Source: Trueperaceae bacterium | GTDB lineage: Bacteria; Deinococcota; Deinococci; Deinococcales; Trueperaceae | Assembly: GCA_030147925.1 (NCBI GenBank) | Contig: JASBUK010000091.1 | Span: 1-45,627, forward strand | DNA: 45,627 bases | Reading direction: 5' to 3' | In this document: positions 34,316 through 41,601 of the stretch, piece by piece | How the letters are laid out: the number at the start of each line of letters is the position of its first letter | Numbering within the stretch: position 1 is the first letter of the stretch | Made by a program: the position numbers and the translations under genes | The notes under the pieces: generated by a model | Databases searched by the model: none | Told to the model about the DNA's origin: nothing | The model's input: only the letters and a program-made list of their open reading frames with translations

Positions 34316-34792
34316 TTAAAGAGAAAGGAAAGGCTTTAGCTCACCCTCATCAAACTCTATTACTTCGAATGGACTTGCCTTAACACCTGACATCCCTGGT
34401 GAGCCTGCAGGCATACCGGGTAAAGCAATGCCATCGATTTCGGGCCGTTCCGTGAGAAGTTTGGTTAGGGCTTCAAGCGGTACATGTCCTTCGATCACGT
34501 AACCGTCCATAATGACTGTGTGACAGCTCCAAGCCTGATAAGGTACACCATTTTCAAGTTTGACTGCTGAAACGTCGCCGGTGTCTATGACGGCAACTTT
34601 CACTCCCTTCTCTTCTAAGAAAGCCACATATCCTTCGCAGCAACCGCAAGTAGGAGATTTGAACAACGTGGCCTCCAGCCCCTCTAACTGCGCCATGGCG
34701 CTAGAAGCGTTGCCCAGGGCAAAAATCAGTACGCCTGCTAACATCACCGTTTTTGCATAAAACCTATAACCAATTCGCCATTTATTGAGCAT
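34316..34792 (-). CDS. DUF411 metal-binding protein
   Basis: 158 residues with an N-terminal hydrophobic signal (VMLAGVLIFALGNASSAMAQ). The DUF411 core follows: ATLFKSPTCGCCEGYVAFLE, PYQAWSCHTVIMDGYVIEGHVPLEALTKLL and GIALPGMPAGSPGM. The CGCC motif, a further Cys-His pair and the Met-rich end are potential Cu(I) ligands. The family is often found beside copper-resistance genes; the mechanism is not established. A predicted promoter (34831-34859) and GAAGGGG ribosome site precede it, so it can be transcribed independently of the ATPase. Confidence 0.9.
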   Translation of the reverse strand: MLNKWRIGYRFYAKTVMLAGVLIFALGNASSAMAQLEGLEATLFKSPTCGCCEGYVAFLEEKGVKVAVIDTGDVSAVKLENGVPYQAWSCHTVIMDGYVIEGHVPLEALTKLLTERPEIDGIALPGMPAGSPGMSGVKASPFEVIEFDEGELKPFLSL

Positions 34793-34830
34793 ACTTTTTT
34801 CCCCTTCGCGTCATCAGTATCTAAGAATTA

Positions 34831-34859
34831 AAATTAGCGTGCTTCTCTTTTCTTGTAAA
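34831..34859 (-). promoter_or_regulatory. Predicted promoter of the DUF411 gene
   Basis: On the minus strand TTTACA (34859-34854) and TAATTT (34836-34831) are 17 bp apart, giving a leader of about 30 bases. Confidence 0.5.
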
Positions 34860-34890
34860 GCGCTCCGTAATTATCCTACTTCCAGCATTC

Positions 34891-34907
34891 CACCTCCCCT
34901 GGGGGTG
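34891..34907. promoter_or_regulatory. GC-rich palindrome, possible copper-repressor site
   Basis: CACCTCCCCTGGGGGTG is a near-perfect 17-bp palindrome about 30 bp upstream of the DUF411 -35 box. C-run/G-run palindromes are typical of CsoR operators. No CsoR gene lies in the window, and a hairpin after the 39-residue gene is the alternative. Confidence 0.3.
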
Positions 34908-34927
34908 CCTAGATAGCGCGGTACCCT

Positions 34928-35047
34928 CTACTTGTGGCTTTCGTAGACTTCGCCAAAGACAAGTTGTTGGTAATCGTGTGTCACAGCCGTTATTGCGACC
35001 ACCACCAATATAAGTGTGCTACCTAGACCAAGTACAAACATCGGCAT
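34928..35047 (-). CDS. 39-residue single-helix membrane peptide
   Basis: Minus-strand ATG at 35047 to TAG at 34928-34930. The product starts MPMFVLGLGSTLILVVVAIT and ends in a hydrophilic HDYQQLVFGEVYESHK tail. One membrane helix of about 20 residues fits it. The ATG is six bases after the stop codon of the zinc-ribbon gene, so translation is probably coupled; a second in-frame ATG is at 35041. I do not recognise a family. Tight coupling to the zinc-ribbon gene and a clean helix-plus-tail layout support a real gene. Confidence 0.55.
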   Translation of the reverse strand: MPMFVLGLGSTLILVVVAITAVTHDYQQLVFGEVYESHK

Positions 35048-35053
35048 CGAGAC

Positions 35054-35353
35054 TTAAAGCAGCGCCTGCCCACACTCTGGGCAAAACCTAGCGGCAGCCG
35101 TCACACTGGCGCCACAGTTCCCACAGTGGACCGGTTTCATTGCTTGTGAGTATAAGGAATTCCCACACTGAGCACAGAACTTTGCGTTCTCAGCATTCCG
35201 GGCACCGCACGCGGAACAGGTTATCCCCTGTTGCTGTCTATAATCAGGATCATATTTATTCTTGTGATGTCCATGGTGGTGATGACGATTATCTCTATAA
35301 TGTCGGCGCTGCTTACGCCCGAAAAAGAGTTCAAAAATATCATCCAAACCCAT
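35054..35353 (-). CDS. His-rich double zinc-ribbon protein
   Basis: 99 residues. The N-terminal part (about 1-40) is basic and His-rich (RDNRHHHHGHHKNK). Two C-terminal ribbons follow: CSACGARNAENAKFCAQCG and CGNCGASVTAAARFCPECG, each CxxC-x(10-11)-CxxC. The His cluster could bind Ni, Zn or Cu, and the ribbons bind structural zinc. There is no signal peptide, so the protein is likely cytosolic. An AAGGAG ribosome site precedes the ATG. It lies 109 bp after the P1B ATPase and directly before the 39-residue peptide gene, suggesting a metal-buffering or sensing accessory. Confidence 0.85.
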   Translation of the reverse strand: MGLDDIFELFFGRKQRRHYRDNRHHHHGHHKNKYDPDYRQQQGITCSACGARNAENAKFCAQCGNSLYSQAMKPVHCGNCGASVTAAARFCPECGQALL

Positions 35354-35462
35354 GTCAATCTCCTTTCTACTGTTCTAGAGAGCCCCTAGTGTTAACTAAA
35401 GCTAAAGCCTCGTCGTAAACGCCGTTCGTGTTAAAAGTTAGTCTGTAGCCTTCGGTTTATTC

Positions 35463-37880
35463 CTAGTTTGCCGTATCAACCTGCACGGTCACCGGTTTGC
35501 CGGGTCTGGCTCCAGCACTCTCACGTCCCTTGAAACCTAAGAGTCTTAAAGCATTGGCGACCACCACCAGGGTGCTACCTTCATGAAAGACGATGGCAAT
35601 ACTTATGCCTACCAAACCGAAAATAGCCGATGGTACTAAAAAAGCAATGACACCCAAACTGATGGCAAGGTTCTGCACAATCATCCGGCGGCTGGCTCGG
35701 GACAGAGATATAGCGTAGGGAAGTTTAGAGAGATCATCGGCCATCAGCGCAATATCGGCGGTTTCTAAGGCCACGTCGGTACCGGCGCCCCCCATGGCTA
35801 TGCCAACCGTGGACTCGACCATGGCCGGGGCGTCGTTTACGCCGTCGCCGATCATGATGATCTTGTCATAGCGTTCCTTGAGTTCTTTTATAGCCAGCAG
35901 TTTATCTTCGGGCAGTAGTTCGGCCCTGATTTCGTCAAGGCCGAGTTCCGTGCCGATGGCTTCGGCCACAAGGCTGTTGTCACCGGTGAGCATCACCGTA
36001 TGCCGAACGCCAAGGTTTTTAAGGGCCGCAATCGTGCTGCGGGCGGCTTCGCGTGCTTCGTCACGCATGGCAATAATGCCCACTAACTCATCACCATAAG
36101 AGACAAAAACGCTGGTCTTACCCTGAGACTCTAATTGTCTTAGCTGCTGCATGGCTGCTTCGCTTACAAAAACACCGGCCTCGCTCATAAAACCACTATT
36201 GCCAATGCGCACCACCTTGCTGGCAACCGGGGCAATCACGCCCTTGCCGTTATACGCTTCTAGGTCTCCAGTATCAGGGAGCTTAAGCCCCTTTTCCTCG
36301 GCGGCCTGCACTATGGCTTTGGCCAGCGGGTGAGCACTCTTGGCTTCTACGGCGGCAGCTAAAGCCAGCAGTTCATCGCTACTCTGACTATCCTGAACAG
36401 TCCAGAGGTCGGTGACTTTGGGTTTGCCTGCGGTGAGTGTGCCAGTCTTGTCAAAGACGACCACCTGAGCCATGCCGGCATTTTCAAGGTGCACCCCACC
36501 CTTTATCAGCACACCGCTGCGAGCGGCTCGAGCAATTCCGGAAAGCACCGCCGAAGGGGTGGCCAAACCCAGGGCGCAAGGGCTGGCAGCCACCAACAAC
36601 GTCATGGCCCGGATAAAGCTCTTGTCAAAAGGCACGCCAAACAGTGGTGGCAATGCAATCAGCAGAACGGTAGTGATTAGAATAACAGGGGTAAAGTAGC
36701 GTTGGAAACGGTCAGTAAAACGCTGTGTAGGCGATTTGGCGGTTTGGGCCTGCTCGACCATTTCAATGACACGTGAAAGCGTCGAGTCTTCAGGGTTTTT
36801 GGTGCTGCGAAAAATAAGTGAGCCGTCACCGTTGATAGTTCCGGCAAAGACCGTATCACCCACGTTTTTCTCAACCGGTATGGATTCACCGGTAATCGGC
36901 GCCTGATCCACAGCGCTACTACCTTCGACAACCTCACCATCGGCAGGGATGCGCTCGCCGGGGCGCACGATTACGGTATCACCAATGCGGAGTTCACTTA
37001 CAGGTAATTCCTGTTCCACACCATTACGCCTTAGCCGCGCAGTTTTAGGTGTTAAGTCTGCTAAAGCGCGAATGGCGTTTCTGGCCCGGTCCATAGCATA
37101 GTGCTCGAGCGCATGCCCTAAGCTAAAGAGAAAAAGCAGCAACGCCCCTTCCGGCCACTCGCCTAAAGAAGCCGCCCCCAATGCCGCCACCACCATCAGC
37201 GAATCAATATCGAAGCGTCCTTTTAAAGCGGCACGAACCGCATGCTTGCTAGCATCATAACCACCGGTGATGTAGGCAATTACATAAAAGATCAGGGCTC
37301 CGGCAAAAGGCAAACTAAAAAACGTCTCCCCCAACCAGCCGATAAGCAGCGCAGTACCAGCGCTCAGACTCAGGAACAATCCCAAAGATAAACCTAGCAC
37401 CTTTCGTGCGTGTTCGTCTTTGTCCGCCTCTGCATCGGTTTCCTTAACTTGGTAGCCTAAGCTTTCAACCTCCTTTACAATTTGTGCCCGCCCTACCTTG
37501 CGTCTGTCATAAGTCACACTCATCTTTTCGGCAGCATAGTTGGCGCTTACCGCTAACACTCCCTCCAGACGTTGAGTTACCCCTTCAATCGAGGTGGCAC
37601 AATCTGCACAGTGCAGGCCCGAGAGCCTTAAGGTTTCGTGCCGGTAACGCTCTCGCACCTCCGCCCCCGCCTCTTTGGCAACCCGTTTAATCGCGTCTAG
37701 ACTAAGAAGATCAGGGTCATAATGCACACAGAGTTCGGCTTTGCCATTGGTCTTTTTGAAATGTGCCTTCTCAACGCCGCGCCGCTGCGCCAGCGTATCG
37801 TTGATGCGGCTTACACAGGCATCGTTTTCAAGTGGATGCCCCGGCAGAATCAGATTGAGGTCAAGCTGGGTCGTAGTCAT
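35463..37880 (-). CDS. P1B-type metal-exporting ATPase with SPC motif
   Basis: 805-residue membrane pump. The N-terminus holds a degenerate HMA-like repeat (1 to about 75) and a true HMA domain with C91-x2-C94 (LHCADCATS). The pump core has TGES phosphatase loop, the TM4 metal motif S433-P434-C435 (AASPCALGLATP), phosphorylation site DKTGT (Asp477), GDGVNDAPA, and H766-E-G-S (FHEGSTLVVVANALRLL) near the end. SPC in TM4 with HEGx in the last helices is the P1B-4 pattern (Co, Zn, Fe(II), Ni), not the CPC of Cu(I) pumps. The neighbours are copper-like, so the substrate is open. It is expressed from a promoter overlapped by an ArsR-type palindrome. Confidence 0.92.
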   Translation of the reverse strand: MTTTQLDLNLILPGHPLENDACVSRINDTLAQRRGVEKAHFKKTNGKAELCVHYDPDLLSLDAIKRVAKEAGAEVRERYRHETLRLSGLHCADCATSIEGVTQRLEGVLAVSANYAAEKMSVTYDRRKVGRAQIVKEVESLGYQVKETDAEADKDEHARKVLGLSLGLFLSLSAGTALLIGWLGETFFSLPFAGALIFYVIAYITGGYDASKHAVRAALKGRFDIDSLMVVAALGAASLGEWPEGALLLFLFSLGHALEHYAMDRARNAIRALADLTPKTARLRRNGVEQELPVSELRIGDTVIVRPGERIPADGEVVEGSSAVDQAPITGESIPVEKNVGDTVFAGTINGDGSLIFRSTKNPEDSTLSRVIEMVEQAQTAKSPTQRFTDRFQRYFTPVILITTVLLIALPPLFGVPFDKSFIRAMTLLVAASPCALGLATPSAVLSGIARAARSGVLIKGGVHLENAGMAQVVVFDKTGTLTAGKPKVTDLWTVQDSQSSDELLALAAAVEAKSAHPLAKAIVQAAEEKGLKLPDTGDLEAYNGKGVIAPVASKVVRIGNSGFMSEAGVFVSEAAMQQLRQLESQGKTSVFVSYGDELVGIIAMRDEAREAARSTIAALKNLGVRHTVMLTGDNSLVAEAIGTELGLDEIRAELLPEDKLLAIKELKERYDKIIMIGDGVNDAPAMVESTVGIAMGGAGTDVALETADIALMADDLSKLPYAISLSRASRRMIVQNLAISLGVIAFLVPSAIFGLVGISIAIVFHEGSTLVVVANALRLLGFKGRESAGARPGKPVTVQVDTAN

Positions 37881-37902
37881 AATATGCTCCCGACATAAAT
37901 AT

Positions 37903-37927
37903 ATATGAACACTTATTCATATGTCAA
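37903..37927 (-). promoter_or_regulatory. ArsR/SmtB-type operator within the ATPase promoter
   Basis: ATATGAA-CACTTA-TTCATAT (37903-37922) is a perfect 7+7 inverted repeat with a 6-bp spacer, matching the TGAAC/GTTCA-type half-sites of ArsR/SmtB operators. On the minus strand TTGACA (37927-37922) precedes it, and a TATATA-type -10 follows at 18 bp. The palindrome thus sits between the -35 and -10 boxes, an ideal repression position. Confidence 0.65.
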
Positions 37928-37958
37928 GGATAAGAAACCCTTATATCTTTCATGTGCG

Positions 37959-37992
37959 TTGACAAATTGATGGGCTATACCTAGAATAGAAT
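37959..37992 (+). promoter_or_regulatory. Predicted promoter of the DtxR-family gene, very short leader
   Basis: TTGACA (37959-37964), 17-bp spacer, TAGAAT (37982-37987), followed by an overlapping second TAGAAT (37987-37992) that ends six bases before the ATG. Either -10 gives an mRNA with almost no 5' leader, and no ribosome site is present. Confidence 0.6.
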
Positions 37993-37998
37993 TTAGCT

Positions 37999-38673
37999 AT
38001 GCCTAATTATGACAGCAGTAATATATCAACTTCAGTCGGTGACTACCTAAAGGCCATCTGGACGGTTGCCGGCACGGAACAGGCCGCCAACAACGCCCTG
38101 GCCGAGCAACTCGGCATTTCCGCCGCTTCGGTCTCAGGTATGGTCAACAAACTCCAGGATATGGGTATGGTCGAATACGAGCGTTATCAAGGCGTAAGGT
38201 TGACAAAAAAGGGACAGCGCGAGGCCATGCGTTTAATCAGGCGTCATCGCCTGCTGGAAACTTTCTTAATCGAGTATCTGGACTACAACTGGGACGAAGT
38301 CCATGCAGAAGCCGAAGCCATCGAGCACGTCATTTCAGACCGTTTAACCGAGCGCTTGGCCAAACTCCTGGGTTATCCCAGCCACGACCCTCACGGCGAC
38401 CCTATCCCCGAAGCCGACGGCAGTATGCCTGACACACCCAACACGCCCTTAGCGGAACTTGCTGTTGGTGAAACACTAGCGATTTCCAGGCTGATGACGC
38501 AAGATGCCGATGTACTTAACCATCTAGCCAAGTTAGGCATTCAGCCCGGCCAGGAATTGCGGGTGCTTGAGCGCGAACCTTTAGGTGGCCTGGTCCATAT
38601 CATTATCGCGAAAGAAAAAGCCGTACTGTCTAAGGAATTGGCGCTGTTAGTAAGAGGTAAGGTCAGCCGATGA
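37999..38673 (+). CDS. DtxR/MntR-family metal-dependent regulator
   Basis: 224 residues. An N-terminal winged helix (VGDYLKAIWTVAG through LGISAASVSGMVNKLQDMGMVEYERYQGVRLTKKG), a dimerisation domain with candidate metal ligands (RRHRLLETFLIEYL, EVHAEAEAIEHVIS, then GHP-type replaced by GYPSHDPHGDPIP) and a C-terminal FeoA/SH3-like domain (LAELAVGETLAISRL through GGLVHIIIAKEKAVLSKEL). It senses Fe(II) or Mn(II) in known members. Its stop overlaps the following multicopper oxidase start (ATGA). It is divergent from the P1B ATPase gene. Confidence 0.92.
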   Translation: MPNYDSSNISTSVGDYLKAIWTVAGTEQAANNALAEQLGISAASVSGMVNKLQDMGMVEYERYQGVRLTKKGQREAMRLIRRHRLLETFLIEYLDYNWDEVHAEAEAIEHVISDRLTERLAKLLGYPSHDPHGDPIPEADGSMPDTPNTPLAELAVGETLAISRLMTQDADVLNHLAKLGIQPGQELRVLEREPLGGLVHIIIAKEKAVLSKELALLVRGKVSR

Positions 38674-39749
38674 AGCCGCGCAAAACTAACAAAAGCCGCC
38701 GGACTCTGTTGCGCAGCAGTCTGTTAGGCAGCGCCGGAGTCCTTGCCAGCCAATTGGCCAAACCGCTGGCCGCCGCCCAAACGGCTATACAGGCCATGCA
38801 AAATGAGGACGCTATGACCACAGTGGGCGACGTGGACCACGCCAGAAATGGTTTTGATCCCTATCAGATTCTCACAGATTGGGACGGCGGTACAGTTTCC
38901 ACCTTGCCGGGCGGCCAACGCCTGCGCGAGTACAACATCGCCGCCGTAGACAAAGAAATAGAAATTGCTCCGGGTCTGTTTTTCCCGGCCTGGACCTACA
39001 ATGGCCGCGTGCCCGGACCGACCTTGCGGGCCACCGAGGGTGACCGGCTACGCATCAATTTTGTCAACGGCGGCAGTCATCCTCATACCATTCACTTTCA
39101 CGGCATCCACTCGGCGTTTATGGACGGCGTAGCCGGGGTGGGGCGAGGCTCGGTTCAACCTGGCGAATCCTTTACTTACGAATTTGACGCTGCCCCTTTT
39201 GGTTGTCATCTTTATCACTGTCACGCCATTCCCTTAAAACGCCACATTCACAAAGGGCTCTATGGCGGCTTTATCATAGACCCGGACCCGGCAAAACATC
39301 CGCAAAACGTCGAAATAGCCCGTTCACGCCTTTTAGGCACGCCCGAAAATGCCCGCTGGCAGGAATTTATTATGGTCATGAATGGTTTTGACACCAATTT
39401 CGATAATGAAAACGAAGTCTATGCCGTCAATTCGATAGCACATGCCTATATGAAAAAGCCCATCCGCATTGAGCGTGAGCGCCCGGTACGCCTCTATCTG
39501 CTTAACCTCATCGAGTTCGACCCGCTTAACTCGCTGCATTTACACGCTAATTTCTTTGATTATTACGACCACGGCACTACCTTAACGCCGACGCTGAAAA
39601 CCGTGGATACCGTCATGCAGTGTCAGGGCCAGCGAGGCATCTTAGAGTTTTCCTTCGCCGGTTTTGAACCCGGGATATACGTCTTTCACGCCCACCAGTC
39701 AGAATTCGCCGAGCTTGGTTGGATGAGTGCCTTTGAGGTCGTGGCCTGA
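38670..39749 (+). CDS. Two-domain multicopper oxidase
   Basis: 359 residues with a Tat-like signal (NKSRRTLLRSSLLGSAGVLA). Cupredoxin domain 1 holds HPHTIHFHGIHS (His142, His144) and the HLYHCHAIPLKRHIHKGLYG cluster with Cys184. Cupredoxin domain 2 holds SLHLHANFFDYYDHG and FHAHQSEFAELGWMSAFEV. At the axial Met position there is Leu (GLYG), as in high-potential laccases. Two-domain enzymes of this kind form trimers with copper sites at the interfaces. It may oxidise Fe(II), Mn(II) or Cu(I) outside the cell; the operon with a DtxR regulator and a ZIP transporter suggests metal oxidation. The start overlaps the regulator stop. Confidence 0.92.
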   Translation: MKPRKTNKSRRTLLRSSLLGSAGVLASQLAKPLAAAQTAIQAMQNEDAMTTVGDVDHARNGFDPYQILTDWDGGTVSTLPGGQRLREYNIAAVDKEIEIAPGLFFPAWTYNGRVPGPTLRATEGDRLRINFVNGGSHPHTIHFHGIHSAFMDGVAGVGRGSVQPGESFTYEFDAAPFGCHLYHCHAIPLKRHIHKGLYGGFIIDPDPAKHPQNVEIARSRLLGTPENARWQEFIMVMNGFDTNFDNENEVYAVNSIAHAYMKKPIRIERERPVRLYLLNLIEFDPLNSLHLHANFFDYYDHGTTLTPTLKTVDTVMQCQGQRGILEFSFAGFEPGIYVFHAHQSEFAELGWMSAFEVVA

Positions 39750-40925
39750 TAGATTCCATAAGCGGCAAGTCCAAATATGTCTGGCTCTGGGCGGCAATAC
39801 CTCTGGTTATATTAGCCGCCATCATCTGGCTTTTTCTGGCTACCGACCCGCTGAAACCCCTTGGCGTCTCGGCGCCTCCATTAGAAAAGCTCACCGTAGA
39901 GCGCTCGGTGCTAAACGAAGAGGGCATAACACTGCTGGTTCGCGCCGACGGCACCGAACCCGTGCAAATCGTCCAGATACAGATTGACGGCGCTTACTGG
40001 GTCTTTAGTCAAAATCCTCCCGGAGCGCTGCCGCGCTTAGGCACCACCCAGATAAGTATTCCCTATCCCTGGGTCAAAGACGAGACCCACGCCATCACGC
40101 TAATCACCCGTAGCGGCCTTACCTTTGAACATGTCATCGAGGTGGCTGTGCCCACGCCAGGCTTTAGTCTTACGCGGCTACTGGCCTATGCGCTGCTGGG
40201 CATTTATGTCGGCGTCGTGCCGGTGGGTTTAGGACTGCTCTTTTTCCCCTACTTGCGCACGCTGGGCACGCGGGGTTTACAGTTTTTGCTGGCGCTAACT
40301 ATCGGCCTGCTTGCCTTTTTGCTCATTGACACCCTGCAAGAAGGGCTCGAGCTGGCAACTGACGCCCTGGCGGCATTTCAGGCCTCGGCGCTGGTGTGGT
40401 TGGCGGCGGGCCTGTCCTTATATGTTGCTGCTGGCCGTGGGTCGGCGTCGGGGCAAAGCACCGGAGGGCCTGCCACTGGCGACCTATCTGGCGTTAGGCA
40501 TCGGCCTGCATAATTTAGGCGAAGGTCTGGCCATTGGCGCAGCCTTTGCCGTGGGTGAAGCGGCGCTGGGTTCGTTTCTGGTCGTCGGCTTCACGCTGCA
40601 TAATCTAACCGAAGGCATTGGCATCGCCTCGCCGCTGGTAAAACGCAAAAACACTCTGCTGACCTTTATCGGGCTAGCGGCTTTGGCCGGGCTACCGGCG
40701 GTGGCCGGCACCTGGATTGGCGCCTTTGCTTTTTCACCACAATGGGCGGCGCTGTTTTTAGGCATAGGTAGCGGCGCTATTTTGCAGGTCATTGTCGAGG
40801 TTGGGGCCTATCTGGTACGGACTGCGCAAAAGACCCAGGGTAACTGGTTCTCGACAGCCAGCCTAGCCGGGTTCAGCGCAGGTCTGGTGGTTATGTACTT
40901 AACCGCGTTTTTTGTCAATGTTTAA
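39746..40925 (+). pseudogene. ZIP-family metal transporter with extracytoplasmic domain, frameshifted
   Basis: One protein lies in two frames. Frame 1, readable from 39746, gives an N-terminal membrane helix (YVWLWAAIPLVILAAIIWLF), an extracytoplasmic beta-rich domain of about 100 residues, and the first ZIP helices (LLAYALLGIYVGVVPVGLGL, FLLALTIGLLAFLLIDTLQE). Frame 2 (to 40925) continues with GLHNLGEGLAIGAAFA and GFTLHNLTEGIGIASPL, the ZIP metal-site helices, and three more helices. The +1 shift is near 40415-40445. No ATG, GTG or TTG precedes the first helix in frame; CTG at 39746, overlapping the oxidase stop, is the only near-start, and a GTG at 39908 would lose the helix. It may be a sequencing error, a programmed shift or a recent pseudogene. 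Confidence 0.75.
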
Positions 40926-40988
40926 CAGCTAGCCCAAATTGTTAAGGACTAAACCTGCTAAATAGCGTTACTTACGGGCTTCATGAAT

Positions 40989-41011
40989 TGTGCCACGCAA
41001 TTTGTGGCACA
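40989..41011. terminator. Hairpin after the ZIP gene
   Basis: TGTGCCAC (40989-40996), a 7-base loop, GTGGCACA (41004-41011): a perfect 8-bp stem 64 bp after the ZIP stop. No T-run follows; function uncertain. Confidence 0.4.
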
Positions 41012-41115
41012 GGCCCTGTTTAGGATATTTTCTATCGTAATTACGAAGGTGGGACGAGTCATCTTTACTTAAAACTAAGTTTTGGCCGCTTTCTTGTAAG
41101 CAAAGCTAACTGATC

Positions 41116-41144
41116 TTGACATCCACAAGCAGCAGCTATACACT
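41116..41144 (+). promoter_or_regulatory. Predicted promoter of the ArsR gene, apparently leaderless
   Basis: TTGACA (41116-41121), 17-bp spacer, TACACT (41139-41144). Transcription would begin at about 41151-41154, on the ATG at 41154. No ribosome site is present. A TANNNT box directly upstream of the start codon is the leaderless arrangement known from Deinococcus. Confidence 0.6.
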
Positions 41145-41153
41145 TTGATGGTT

Positions 41154-41549
41154 ATGGAAGTGAATATCAAAAAACTGGACGCCCAAGCGGATATATCAAG
41201 CGCAGGTGAGGTTTGTCAGGTTTTTATCTTCAACCCCGACTTGGTCAACCGCCTCAAAGCCGAGTTGGATGACTCTGCTGGTATTGCCGCTCTATTTAAA
41301 TTATTGGGCGATGAAAGTCGCTGCACCATGCTCAGGGCATTGAGTCGCAGTCATGAACTCTGCGTTTGTGATTTGGCGGAAATTACCGACTTATCTCTAC
41401 CAACAGTTTCACATCATCTGCGTAAACTCCGGGAAATGAAGGTCGTTCGGTCACGCCGCGAAGGCAAACTTGTGTTCTACCAATTGGCCGACGAACGCAT
41501 CCGCACCCTTTTGGAGGTTGTAAGCCAAGAGAGCCCCTTAGCCGTTTAA
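41154..41549 (+). CDS. ArsR/SmtB-family metal-responsive repressor
   Basis: 132 residues from the ATG at 41154 (ATG at 41148 and TTG at 41145 would add two or three residues but lie ahead of the predicted transcription start). The winged helix is ALFKLLGDESRCTMLRALSRSHELCVCDLAEITDLSLPTVSHHLRKLREMKVVRSRREGKLV. ELCVCDL is the alpha-3 metal site of CadC-like sensors. An additional Cys21 (GEVCQVF) in the N-terminal arm could complete a thiolate site for Cd, Zn or Pb. It precedes the second P1B ATPase gene and probably represses it; the ArsR-type palindrome at 37903 is another likely target. Confidence 0.92.
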   Translation: MEVNIKKLDAQADISSAGEVCQVFIFNPDLVNRLKAELDDSAGIAALFKLLGDESRCTMLRALSRSHELCVCDLAEITDLSLPTVSHHLRKLREMKVVRSRREGKLVFYQLADERIRTLLEVVSQESPLAV

Positions 41550-41601
41550 AAATTTTTTTTGTAACAACAATTCGATGAGTATAAAAGTGAAAGGAAAAAC
41601 T

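Noticed and set aside
35463-37880. Calling the first ATPase CopA because copper-type proteins lie nearby
   Set aside because: Its TM4 motif is SPC and the late helices have HEGS, the P1B-4 pattern, whereas Cu(I) pumps carry CPC; the gene symbol was therefore withheld.
40484-40792. Minus-strand open frame of 102 codons over the ZIP gene
   Set aside because: The sense strand encodes ZIP helices with HNxxEG motifs; the antisense frame shows only low-complexity Ala/Pro/Lys sequence.
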